IMG/VR virus record: IMGVR_UViG_3300034108_000524
Location: 1-24,751 of that record
DNA: 24,751 bases
Reading direction: 5' to 3' (one strand)
Origin: a virus
A model generated the notes under the pieces. That model was not told the origin of the DNA and did no database searches. It saw only the letters and a program-made list of their open reading frames with translations. The position numbers were made by a program, and so were the translations under genes. Numbering within the stretch: position 1 is the first letter of the stretch; every line of letters starts with the position of its first letter. This document shows, in pieces, positions 17,201 through 24,437 of this stretch.

Positions 17201-20200
17201 TTTGTAAATTCAATACAGAATGGTGTTAAATTGTTTCAAGATTATAACCCAAATCCTTTTGTCGCTTCTGCGTATTTGTTTTTGAATAGTTTACCACTAT
17301 CAACATTAAGAGAAAAATTTAAAACTCATTCAGTCCAAGGGAATCAAGAGTCAGTTAATGATTTAGATTATATTTTTGCGGTTCTTAGAAAATATGGTGC
17401 TGTTCATAAATTACCTTACGCATGGGTATTAAAAATTGGTTCGGTATATCACAGATATAAAAAATATGCTGAAACAGGTGAAGATATTATAAATTCATCT
17501 TGGTCAGGATTTAGTTATGTTAACAATTATGACCCATTAACAAATTCACCGAGTAGAACATATTTTTTAACAATTAATGGTTCTCCTGTTGATATCATAT
17601 TGGAAAAAAATACTCAAATAGGTGTACCTACAGGAGAAACTTCTTCATTAATAAACGTTGGGTTTTATCCCCAATTAATTAATGATTTTAACTTATTTTA
17701 TCAAGGGTATTATATATTCTCGGGATATACTGATACCGCAGTTCAAAATGGGTTTAGTTCAGGATTAACTTTAAATTATGTTAGTAATGCAATTATAGAC
17801 CAAAAAGACGGATTTGACACTAATCAACCTCTGAGAGATTTAAGAGTAATTCCTTGGTCTGTGTATGTTAATACTTTTGATAATTTGTATTCATATATCA
17901 TGCCGTCACATGGCTCACTTACAAACCAAACACTTTGGGAATGTTTTGAACCAAATAGTGTTGTACCAAATAAAATGAAAATTGAAGTGACTGGTAACAC
18001 TGCTGTGCATAATGGTGCTGTAAGATTATTTTGGTCTTCACCTAATTACGGGTATTTTGATGTCAATAAGGTTGTTAAACCAACACCTTATGATTATATG
18101 AAAGAAATTTTCTCAGGTTCATCAAAACAAGAGAATTTTTCAATTAATGGAGTTAGTTCCGACTATTCAAAAATGAGTGAAATATTCTCAGTGTTTGAGA
18201 AAAATGTGTTAGACAGTTTTGAAACTGAGTTTTTAAATTTTTCTAAGTCCATATATGATATAGATACATCCTTATTACCGAAAGATATTTTACAGAGTCA
18301 AACAAGATATTTCAATTTCCAAATGTTGTTTAGAGACTTAATGAAAATACCTAAACCAAGTGGCAATAATGGAACTAATATTGTTGAAAATATTCAAAAT
18401 AGACAGGTTGCTCAGTTTATTGATGTACTAAAAGGATTTATGGAATATGATGTGGTTATTAAAAATGGTAATCCATCAGGCTTCGATAAAAAATTGTTCT
18501 ATAGTTTTTCAACTAAATTTATTGCTGACCCGTATACGTTAGATTCTTATGTTATTAAAACACCTAATGAATTACCACCAGCAAAAACAGTTGCACAATC
18601 TAAGGCGGATAATCCTGATGCTTGGAAAGCTTTGGAAACTTATGTTGGATTTTCTGAAATATTTGAATTATCTTATAAAAATTCGGGTTCATATATAACA
18701 GATTTCTTTATAGATAATAATATCTCTTTTACTGAATCTGATGTTGTAAATTTTGCACCAATTATTAAAATGTATGCAACTCAGAAATTGGGGGATAGTA
18801 CAATGAATAGAACAAAATTCATCAATTTGATGAATGAGTACTTAATTAAATCGGACAAGTTCCAATCAAAAATATCTGACAATCTTTTCATAAAATTACA
18901 GGGAAAGAATGGATTACCAAAAGTAGAAACTACAACTGAGAGAGCGGTATCTAATTTAGAAGGTCCACAAACAAAAATTGAGTTATGGGAATCTTTTAAA
19001 GCGATTAATGATAGATGGATATCAGGAAACGATTTTACTAATAAAACATTATTTGAAGATGTATTATTATTGGATAGAGCTAGTAGAAATATTGGAGATA
19101 AGATTTTAGTGGATGTATTCAAATTAAGAAATAGATTATTGAACATACCTGAAAAAGCGTCAATGCTTTCTATGGTACAATCGATTATTCAAGAAAATAA
19201 TTTTGTAATCTATAATATTCCATCATATGTTAATTTTTATAATGTTCAAGATGCCGTAAAAGACCCAAAACCCAAACCTGATGGTTCTTTAGAAGTTGCG
19301 AATACATTATTTGGAACACACATGAATGTTGATTATCGAGATTCATCTTCTAAAATGGTATGTTTTTACGCATCAAAACCTAGTGAACATTTGGCGATTA
19401 ATAATATTGATTATAGATTCAATAATGACGCTTTTGATTTAAGAAGAGCGAGTGATAATCCTTTACTTGAAGAACAAACAGGTAAAAATGATTGGGATAA
19501 ATCAAATAAAGTAGTTGGTTTTAATGTTGATATTGGACCTCAAAATCAATCAATGTTTTATGGTTTCTTTGTAGACCAAAGACCTGGTACTCCAACATCT
19601 GAATCATTAGAGATTTTGAATCAGATGGCGAATCAGGGTGGTAATAGAGGGGGAGCGTCACAAAGCGCTTCATTATATAACTTATATAAAAATAGAAGTT
19701 ATAATTGTACGGTATCTATGATGGGTAATGCCTTAATTCAACCAACAATGTATTTTAATTTACGATATGTACCTATGTTTAGTGGCCCTTATATGATTTT
19801 AAGGGTTAACCATACAATAACACCCGGTAATTTTGAAACAGTATTTGAGGGTGTTAGACAACCTGTTTATTCATTACCAAAAATTGATAGTTTTATTCAA
19901 TCTTTGAAAACCAATCTATTACAATCAATATTAGAGAAAGATAAACAAGAAAGGTCAAAAGCTACTACGGTGACAACAACAAATAATGTCATATCACAGA
20001 ATACATCAACAGTTAATAATTTAACAAATAATGATTCAAATACAACAAATTTAAATCAATCGTGTATTCCGAATAAGAGATATGAAAAATATACTATACA
20101 AACTCCTACTACAACAACAATTAACATAACTGAGGTTACTAATAGAATTGTACAAAGAGTTACTGATGAAAAATTAAGATATGTGATATTCAGTAGATTT

Positions 20201-20572
20201 TATGTTGCAAGTAAAAATGGTGAAACTTTACAAAATAAAGCAAATAATTTTGCGGGTATTCCAATTAATAGTGATTGGGGTCCTAAATCAAAATATTTTA
20301 AAAATAACTATTATTGTTCCTCTAATAACACTCCTTATGTGTTTTTTGATAACTTGGATGATAATATTGATTTTCTTTATGATTGGTGGTCACAGAGAAT
20401 GTCTTCTATTAGTGAAATAAACGCAACACAAATATCAGAATTCTTAGTTAATAATCAAAGTGCATCAGGTAAACCACCATTTAATACATTATCACAAACT
20501 GATAAGTCTAATATTATAAGTATTGTTCAAGAATCTATTAATATATTTAATTCTTCAACAAATAGAGGTTAA
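14246..20572 (+). CDS. Giant baseplate hub-like protein with C-terminal muramidase-like domain
   Basis: Encodes 2108 residues, the largest gene. Residues ~150-260 form a conserved structural segment (FNPTIEIEMEDVKGRALFEA, LPYPLFQLTLKGFYGKAVRL). The middle 1400 residues are Asn/Lys/Tyr-rich and not recognised. Residues ~1700-1890 look like a tail hub: SYNCTVSMMGNALIQPTMYF, then SGPYMILRVNHTITPGNFET, the pattern 'Y-x-V-x-x-x-G-N-x-x-I-x-P ... G-x-Y-x-I-x-x-V-x-H-x-I' of gp27-type hubs. After a Thr/Asn-rich linker (~1907-1955), residues ~1960-2065 resemble GH73/FlgJ-type peptidoglycan hydrolases: NNFAGIP near 2001, VFFDNLDDNIDFLYDWWSQR near 2045, then EINATQISEFLVNNQSASG. The expected catalytic Glu in an 'ESGWG'-like motif is not evident (FYVASKNGE is in its place), so activity is uncertain. 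The arrangement resembles a T4 gp27 hub and gp5 lysozyme on one chain. Confidence 0.75.
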   Translation: MVGNEENILVEFDYNNIIIIDPNKVIDENGKAKERFVKQEDLVMYANLECKVIPRTKLAVGASNTDAIQTISIASMNFLKPGGKTFLDNSYTDEITGKDTIQGKGVNQLVKEKIPNNKKSDDYYIRETLNSGGNPGTTDNGLLGITQIRVSVNTAFNPTIEIEMEDVKGRALFEAGDSSPYAAFFNLPYPLFQLTLKGFYGKAVRLPLMLRDFTSRYDANSGNFKISLKFYTYKFTALADLSMAYLTATPHMYKSRVSIQTTSGGPAQLTNVKDSIVEIGYQKIKEVYSEYKSKGLIDDNFPEITIVQLQKRIENFIKNVLDQFTKQNLDPITNIGDYQGTLNEYQGRVYYYAGTSWFNEYMDSKNFYVLEKSKSKVYTYKPEILGNKQKSLQNQQNAESKLNSIISEYNTKLNKNKSIGEKGEYTINGNKKSIKSESKISIENLKRELTAGDIDFEETYRQLKGVNQPTTADTKTLEAEFQKTLIFGQGIANGSNGNSTSPLYFYQFEGENSFISITNQLYKNSKGYREQIENELTKALEILLTTNPDGLGFVPTIRNVLAVIFASGEGFLRLLDDVHREAWNQRLNKIRKDVILNTSVSNATADNKESGANETIPIYPWPQFIAQTSSNENQEKYEIQYPGDPKYINDTKGFLYDVWPEIEFVEEFIQGYTERQSPPKDTTANFNELTQPKRVTIDAIEFPISNSVFENKEQVKYFYEIFERLFLISNYSKLNRVMDDSGYIDQITQIISECEKNNIVISLSNDNPFLIQKLQQNNFNGTNFEIILRHFSNEGTGESWQNLIRGIFNTSYIKNLVNNDSFKIYNSVLLFDSITQPLVSIPNEEKLVEYLTGSTNSNNFDLTDLYPFTNLKWDKKYLANGTQISLAKDSYNTTKTLNFDTNKKIISSFVDVTKQTQKRPVSSFNYLEGTTPNSSEYTNNNIKNFYIQRSQTYDKQLPTEGNLNYTNYSGFVNAEQTTSILNTPYFVNSIQNGVKLFQDYNPNPFVASAYLFLNSLPLSTLREKFKTHSVQGNQESVNDLDYIFAVLRKYGAVHKLPYAWVLKIGSVYHRYKKYAETGEDIINSSWSGFSYVNNYDPLTNSPSRTYFLTINGSPVDIILEKNTQIGVPTGETSSLINVGFYPQLINDFNLFYQGYYIFSGYTDTAVQNGFSSGLTLNYVSNAIIDQKDGFDTNQPLRDLRVIPWSVYVNTFDNLYSYIMPSHGSLTNQTLWECFEPNSVVPNKMKIEVTGNTAVHNGAVRLFWSSPNYGYFDVNKVVKPTPYDYMKEIFSGSSKQENFSINGVSSDYSKMSEIFSVFEKNVLDSFETEFLNFSKSIYDIDTSLLPKDILQSQTRYFNFQMLFRDLMKIPKPSGNNGTNIVENIQNRQVAQFIDVLKGFMEYDVVIKNGNPSGFDKKLFYSFSTKFIADPYTLDSYVIKTPNELPPAKTVAQSKADNPDAWKALETYVGFSEIFELSYKNSGSYITDFFIDNNISFTESDVVNFAPIIKMYATQKLGDSTMNRTKFINLMNEYLIKSDKFQSKISDNLFIKLQGKNGLPKVETTTERAVSNLEGPQTKIELWESFKAINDRWISGNDFTNKTLFEDVLLLDRASRNIGDKILVDVFKLRNRLLNIPEKASMLSMVQSIIQENNFVIYNIPSYVNFYNVQDAVKDPKPKPDGSLEVANTLFGTHMNVDYRDSSSKMVCFYASKPSEHLAINNIDYRFNNDAFDLRRASDNPLLEEQTGKNDWDKSNKVVGFNVDIGPQNQSMFYGFFVDQRPGTPTSESLEILNQMANQGGNRGGASQSASLYNLYKNRSYNCTVSMMGNALIQPTMYFNLRYVPMFSGPYMILRVNHTITPGNFETVFEGVRQPVYSLPKIDSFIQSLKTNLLQSILEKDKQERSKATTVTTTNNVISQNTSTVNNLTNNDSNTTNLNQSCIPNKRYEKYTIQTPTTTTINITEVTNRIVQRVTDEKLRYVIFSRFYVASKNGETLQNKANNFAGIPINSDWGPKSKYFKNNYYCSSNNTPYVFFDNLDDNIDFLYDWWSQRMSSISEINATQISEFLVNNQSASGKPPFNTLSQTDKSNIISIVQESINIFNSSTNRG

Positions 20573-20599
20573 ATACTGATTTTTTTGTAACAATAATGA

Positions 20600-20607
20600 T
20601 ATTTATA
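20600..20607 (+). promoter_or_regulatory. Candidate late promoter of the 20621 gene
   Basis: Exact TATTTATA in the context TGATATTTATATAAAAAG, ending 13 bases before the ATG at 20621. It lies in the 48-base gap after the hub-like gene. Confidence 0.5.
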
Positions 20608-20620
20608 TAAAAAGAATTTT

Positions 20621-20845
20621 ATGAGTACAAAATTATTATTAGATAGTTATTTAGGTAAAAATACTAAAGTTACTGAAAAAGATATGGGTGACGGTTCTAA
20701 ACAAGTATGTGATTTAGATACTGGTGAATGTTATATTGTTAGAATGAAAGATGGTTTAATTGAGAGAGTTGACAATACAATGAAAACAAATAAAAAAATC
20801 CAAGTTGAAACATTAACTGGTGTAAAACAATTATTAAACGGATAA
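20621..20845 (+). CDS. Small hypothetical protein
   Basis: Encodes 74 residues. The sequence contains a compact beta-like middle with one Cys pair (KQVCDLDTGECYIVRMKDG) and a C-terminal helix (VETLTGVKQLLNG). Cys at about 30 and 37 could pair or bind metal, though a cytoplasmic phage protein would usually leave them reduced. It has its own promoter motif and is followed after 4 bases by the next gene, so the two are probably one transcript. I do not recognise the family. Position at the end of the baseplate block suggests a late, virion-related role, but this is inference only. Confidence 0.7.
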   Translation: MSTKLLLDSYLGKNTKVTEKDMGDGSKQVCDLDTGECYIVRMKDGLIERVDNTMKTNKKIQVETLTGVKQLLNG

Positions 20846-20849
20846 CATT

Positions 20850-21473
20850 ATGGCAATTGATAAAAAAATTATTAAAGAATTAAATAGATATAATTCTATT
20901 AACAAATATATTACAGAACAAGAAGCAACATTACCTCCACCTCCGGCTGGAGATGTTCCTCCTGCACCTGAAATGGGTGCAACACCTCCGACTCCACCAG
21001 TAACAGGTGCGACTCCTGTGGATATTGCTGCAGACCCTGATGTCGAGAAAGTTGGTGAAGAAAAAAATAAAGTAGAAGAAATTGATGTAACAGAATTAGT
21101 TAAATCTCAAAAAAGTGTTGAAAAGAAACAAGAAGATTATTTTGAAAGTTTATTTCAACATCTAAACACTTTAGAAACGAAATTGGGTGAAATGGACTCT
21201 ATTGTTAATAAATTGAATGATTTAGAATCAAAAGTAGAAAAATATAGACCAAAATCCGCTCAAGAAAAAATGGATTTAAGAACTATTGATTCAGGACCAT
21301 TTAATCAAAAACTTTCAGATTTTTTTCAAGACAAACAAGAGGATTTTGAAAAAACAGGAAAAAATGAATACATCTTAACCCAAGATGAGGTTGAAAACTA
21401 TTCTCCTTCTGACATTAAAAAAAGTTTCAGAAGTTTTGAAGATACAGACAACCAATTTACACAAATCAAGTAA
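20850..21473 (+). CDS. Pro-rich, coiled-coil hypothetical protein
   Basis: Encodes 207 residues. There is a short basic helical N-terminus (IKELNRYNSINKYIT), a Pro/Ala-rich flexible segment at about 29-62 (LPPPPAGDVPPAPEMGATPP) and an acidic stretch. A heptad-like helical region follows at about 80-145 (HLNTLETKLGEMDSIVNKLN, then DLESKVEK), and the C-terminus is polar. This layout, a flexible linker next to a coiled coil, suits an oligomeric structural or scaffold-type protein. The family is not recognised. It is the last gene before the promoter of the ssDNA-binding protein gene and is cotranscribed with the small gene upstream. A T10 run follows its stop, without a clear hairpin. Confidence 0.75.
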   Translation: MAIDKKIIKELNRYNSINKYITEQEATLPPPPAGDVPPAPEMGATPPTPPVTGATPVDIAADPDVEKVGEEKNKVEEIDVTELVKSQKSVEKKQEDYFESLFQHLNTLETKLGEMDSIVNKLNDLESKVEKYRPKSAQEKMDLRTIDSGPFNQKLSDFFQDKQEDFEKTGKNEYILTQDEVENYSPSDIKKSFRSFEDTDNQFTQIK

Positions 21474-21492
21474 TTTTTTTTTAAAAATTTAT

Positions 21493-21521
21493 TTGACAAA
21501 CTCACGGCTGACACTTATACT
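21493..21521 (+). promoter_or_regulatory. Strong sigma70-like promoter of the ssDNA-binding protein gene
   Basis: TTGACA (21493-21498), a 17-base spacer, then TATACT (21516-21521): full -35 consensus, five of six at -10, ideal spacing. The same bases also fit the Bacteroidota layout: TTTG at 21492-21495, 20 bases, then TATACTTA, a partial match to TAnnTTTG. The TATTTATA motif of the late genes is absent. This fits early or middle expression by host polymerase. Confidence 0.7.
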
Positions 21522-21547
21522 TACATAAACAATTAAATATTTTAACT

Positions 21548-22393
21548 ATGGCGACAAACAGTTTAGACGCAGTACTATCACAGTACGAAAAATCACAACA
21601 GGGTACATCCACCTCAAAAATGTCTCAGGACGAAAGGATGAAAAAATACTTCGCAGCAATCCTTAGCGATAAAGAAAAACAAGGACAAAAAAGGTTGAGA
21701 ATTCTACCAACCAAAGACGGTTCTTCTCCGTTTAAAGAAGTTTGGTTCCACGAAATTCAAGTGGACGGTAAATGGCTAAAGTTTTATGACCCGGGTAAGA
21801 ACGATAATGAACGTTCACCATTAAGTGAGGTTCATGAAGAACTTATGTCAACAGGTAAAGAATCTGATAAGAAACTTGCCGCACAGTATAAACCTCGTAA
21901 GTTTTATATTGTAAAAGTTGTTGATAGAGATGCAGAACAGGATGGTGTTAAATTCTGGCGTTTTAAACACAATTATAAAAACGAGGGTATTCTTGACAAA
22001 ATCATCCCTATTTTCAGAGCGAAAGGTGATGTTACAGACCCTCAAAAAGGACGTGATATTATTTTAGAATTAACCAAAGCTAAAACACCAACAGGTTCGG
22101 TATATACAGTTATTCAAACAGTTATGTATGATGACCCAGCAACACTTCATGAAGATGAAGATACCGCAAAAACATGGATTGAGGATGAATTAACTTGGGA
22201 AGATGTTTACTCTAAAAAACCTGTAGAATATCTTGAAGCTATCGCTCGTGGTGAAACACCAAAATGGGATAGTGAAAAAGGTGGATATGTATACGGTAAC
22301 TCGGATTCAAATGAAGATACTTTTGGTGGTAAATCAAAAGCTTATACAGACCCACAGTCTGAGTCAGAACCTGATGAAGACATGCCATTCTAA
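21548..22393 (+). CDS. gp32-like single-stranded DNA-binding protein
   Basis: Encodes 281 residues, against 301 for T4 gp32. The N-terminus (LDAVLSQYEKSQQG, then MSQDERMKKYFAAIL) corresponds to the cooperativity and linker region. The core (KRLRILPTKDGSSPFKEVWF, WLKFYDPGKN, then FYIVKVVDRDAEQDGVKFWR) is the gp32 OB-fold pattern. The C-terminus is strongly acidic and ends in EPDEDMPF, like the protein-interaction tip of cellular SSBs. The Cys/His zinc site of T4 gp32 is absent: the protein has no cysteine at all. It coats ssDNA during replication and recombination and loads or partners UvsX, encoded two genes downstream. It has its own strong promoter and a strong terminator, so it is expressed alone and probably abundantly, as needed for a stoichiometric protein. 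Confidence 0.9.
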   Translation: MATNSLDAVLSQYEKSQQGTSTSKMSQDERMKKYFAAILSDKEKQGQKRLRILPTKDGSSPFKEVWFHEIQVDGKWLKFYDPGKNDNERSPLSEVHEELMSTGKESDKKLAAQYKPRKFYIVKVVDRDAEQDGVKFWRFKHNYKNEGILDKIIPIFRAKGDVTDPQKGRDIILELTKAKTPTGSVYTVIQTVMYDDPATLHEDEDTAKTWIEDELTWEDVYSKKPVEYLEAIARGETPKWDSEKGGYVYGNSDSNEDTFGGKSKAYTDPQSESEPDEDMPF

Positions 22394-22404
22394 TTTTATT
22401 AACT

Positions 22405-22450
22405 GAGCTTGGACATTAACATAGACAAAATGTCCAAGCTCTTTTTTTTT
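22405..22450 (+). terminator. Rho-independent terminator after the ssDNA-binding protein gene
   Basis: GAGCTTGGACATT (22405-22417), an 11-base loop, and AATGTCCAAGCTC (22429-22441) form a perfect 13-bp stem followed by nine T. It starts 12 bases after the stop codon and is the strongest hairpin in the window. Confidence 0.95.
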
Positions 22451-22470
22451 AACAAAAAAATACATTAAAC

Positions 22471-22695
22471 ATGGACAAAAAAACAAATATTTCCGAAAAA
22501 CTTTACAATGCGTTACGTTTAAAATATCAGGCAGATGCGGCTGACGCTGAAGCATCATTATTAGTTTATTTCACAAATCCTGTAGGTATAGGTGAACATC
22601 CACAACATATAGAGGAGATGGATAAACTGGTTGAAAAAATTGCAAATGCTAATGATAAATTAGAAAATTTAGAGAAATTTTACAAATATAACTAA
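22471..22695 (+). CDS. Small helical hypothetical protein
   Basis: Encodes 74 residues, almost entirely predicted helix. An N-terminal helix has a run of Ala/Asp/Glu (KYQADAADAEASLLVYF), a short turn (NPVGIGEHPQ) follows, and then a C-terminal amphipathic helix (MDKLVEKIANANDKLENLEK). The two helices could form a hairpin or dimerise. It follows the ssDNA-binding protein terminator and is 3 bases from the glycosyltransferase gene, so it is probably the first gene of a transcript running through UvsX. No promoter motif is obvious in the 20 bases between terminator and start. The family and function are not recognised. Confidence 0.75.
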   Translation: MDKKTNISEKLYNALRLKYQADAADAEASLLVYFTNPVGIGEHPQHIEEMDKLVEKIANANDKLENLEKFYKYN

Positions 22696-22698
22696 TAT

Positions 22699-23373
22699 AT
22701 GATTTCTGTTCTTACTTTAACTTACGGTAGAAAAACACTACTTGAGGAATGTATATTTTCATTTTTAGAACAGAATTATGATGATGGTGAGATGGTCATA
22801 ATTAATGATGACCCAAAAGTCAAATACAGGATTATACATCCAAATATTAGATGTTTCAATTTAAATGAAAAAATTGATAATATTTCACAAAAGTTGAAAT
22901 ACGGATTTAATCAATGTAACTTTGATTATATCTACAGATTAGATGATGATGACTTATTAGCACCAAACGCATTAGAATTAGTAGAAAAACAAATTAAAGA
23001 AAACCCAAACTACGAAATTTATAGACGAAGTAGTCATTATTACTTTGAAAATAATAAATTTGTTGATATTAAGGGTAATGTTAATAACGGAAATGTTTAT
23101 ACCAAAAAATACATTAATAGAATTGTATTTCCTGAAAAAAGTTTTGGTGAGGACTACGACATAACATTTAAATTTAATGGAAAAATACATGAATCAAAAG
23201 ACAACCCCACTATGATTTATAGGTGGGGTATGTCTACTTATCACGTTTCAGGTATGGGTGATATCCCTCAAGAGAAAGTTAATAAATGGGTAGATAAATT
23301 ATCAGAAAAAAATGGGGGTGATATTGATTTATACCCAAAATTTAACGATAATTATTACGAACAAATTAAATAA
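22699..23373 (+). CDS. Family 2-like (GT-A) glycosyltransferase
   Basis: Encodes 224 residues. The start MISVLTLTYGRKTLLEECIF with a following EMVIINDD is the nucleotide-binding half of a GT-A fold. The metal-binding acidic motif is YRLDDDDLLAP (D82-D85). A candidate catalytic base is in FGEDYDI (E151, D152), and H182 in STYHVSG may complete metal binding. These enzymes move a sugar from a nucleotide-sugar to an acceptor. There is no membrane segment, so the acceptor should be soluble: DNA bases, a virion protein or a small molecule. Placement between an ssDNA-binding protein operon and UvsX, with a 6-base gap to the latter, hints at a link with DNA metabolism, such as glycosylation of modified bases as in T4. 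The sequence itself does not resemble T4 alpha- or beta-glucosyltransferase by eye. Confidence 0.85.
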   Translation: MISVLTLTYGRKTLLEECIFSFLEQNYDDGEMVIINDDPKVKYRIIHPNIRCFNLNEKIDNISQKLKYGFNQCNFDYIYRLDDDDLLAPNALELVEKQIKENPNYEIYRRSSHYYFENNKFVDIKGNVNNGNVYTKKYINRIVFPEKSFGEDYDITFKFNGKIHESKDNPTMIYRWGMSTYHVSGMGDIPQEKVNKWVDKLSEKNGGDIDLYPKFNDNYYEQIK

Positions 23374-23379
23374 AAATAT

Positions 23380-24387
23380 ATGGCAATTAAAAAGAATGAT
23401 TTTAAATCACTTAAAGATAAGTTTTCAACATCTGCAAAATATAAACAACAAAGATTTTTTGATTTAGGTTCTGAGTTTTTGGATGCGGTAGGATTACCTG
23501 GTCCTGCAATTGGGCACATTAATATGTTTTTAGGACATAGTGATACGGGTAAGACAACGGCATTAGTTAAAACTGCGGTAGATGCTCAGAAGAAGGGTAT
23601 TTTACCTGTTTTTATTATTACAGAACAGAAATGGTCTTTTGACCATGCTAAATTAATGGGATTTGAATGTGAACAAGTAGTTGATGAATCAACAGGAGAG
23701 GTTGATTGGGATGGTTTTTATCTATTCAACAATAATTTTGATTATATCGAACAAATTACAGATTATATTAATTCAATGTTAGATGCTCAAGAGAAAGGTG
23801 AATTAGATTATAGTTTGTTATTTCTTTGGGATTCTGTTGGTTCAGTTCCTTGTAAAATGACATATGAGGGTCGAGGTGGAAAACAACATAATGCTGCAGC
23901 TTTGGCGGATAAAATAGGTATGGGTATTAATCAACGTATATCAGGTTCACGTAAAGCAGAATCTAAATATGAAAATACTTTAATTATTGTAAACCAACCT
24001 TGGGTTGAGTTACCTGATAATCCGTTTGGTCAACCTAAAATTAAGGCTAAAGGTGGTGAAGCGATTTGGTTAAACTCATCATTGGTATTCTTATTTGGTA
24101 ATCAAAAAGGTGCTGGTACAACTAAAATTACAGCAACTAAAGATAAAAGAACAATTAAATTTGCATCAAGAACAAAAGTTTCTGTTATGAAGAATCATAT
24201 TAATGGTCTTGGATATGATGATGGTAAAATAATAGTAACACCACATGGATTTATCGCAGGTAAAGATGCAACAGAGGAAAAAACAAATATAGAAAAATAT
24301 AAGAAAGAATACGCTGATTATTGGAAAGAAATTATTGGAACTGATGGTGACTTTGTTTTAAAAGAGGAAAAAGAAGATAATGAGTAA
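23380..24387 (+). CDS. uvsX: UvsX-like RecA family recombinase
   Basis: Encodes 335 residues, against 391 in T4 UvsX. The Walker A motif GHSDTGKT is at 52-59 and the Walker B motif LLFLWDS at 146-152. RecA-type elements are visible: KTAVDAQKKGILPVFIITEQ with the catalytic E82 region, an L1/L2-like part (ADKIGMGINQRISGSRKAES), then NTLIIVNQPWVEL and KAKGGEAIWLNSSLVFLF. The protein forms ATP-dependent filaments on ssDNA and catalyses strand exchange for recombination-dependent replication and repair, working with the ssDNA-binding protein encoded upstream. The C-terminus is acidic (KEEKEDNE), as in many RecA proteins. The gene follows the glycosyltransferase gene by 6 bases and probably shares its transcript. 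Confidence 0.92.
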   Translation: MAIKKNDFKSLKDKFSTSAKYKQQRFFDLGSEFLDAVGLPGPAIGHINMFLGHSDTGKTTALVKTAVDAQKKGILPVFIITEQKWSFDHAKLMGFECEQVVDESTGEVDWDGFYLFNNNFDYIEQITDYINSMLDAQEKGELDYSLLFLWDSVGSVPCKMTYEGRGGKQHNAAALADKIGMGINQRISGSRKAESKYENTLIIVNQPWVELPDNPFGQPKIKAKGGEAIWLNSSLVFLFGNQKGAGTTKITATKDKRTIKFASRTKVSVMKNHINGLGYDDGKIIVTPHGFIAGKDATEEKTNIEKYKKEYADYWKEIIGTDGDFVLKEEKEDNE

Positions 24388-24399
24388 AAAAAGTTATAA

Positions 24400-24434
24400 T
24401 ATTTATACTTTTTATAATTTATTAGATATTTATT
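24400..24434 (+). promoter_or_regulatory. Tandem candidate promoters of the second RHH gene
   Basis: An exact TATTTATA at 24400-24407 and a one-mismatch TATTTATT at 24427-24434 occur 27 bases apart, the second ending 3 bases before the ATG at 24438. The first would give a short leader, the second a leaderless transcript. The region is very AT-rich, so chance is a concern. Confidence 0.4.
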
Positions 24435-24437
24435 AAT

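Noticed and set aside
20202-20420. 72-residue plus-strand open frame in another register of the hub-like gene
   Set aside because: Hydrophobic, low-complexity shadow of the muramidase-like region. The main frame carries recognisable motifs across the same bases.
24381-24412. AT-only hairpin after uvsX (AAAAAG..TATA with TATA.CTTTTT)
   Set aside because: The stem has one G-C pair and a bulge and overlaps a promoter motif. It is too weak to call a terminator next to the three strong ones seen.
24381-24437. 18-codon open frame starting at an ATG overlapping the uvsX stop
   Set aside because: Too short, Tyr/Asn/Leu-rich by virtue of AT content, and it runs through the promoter-like motifs.
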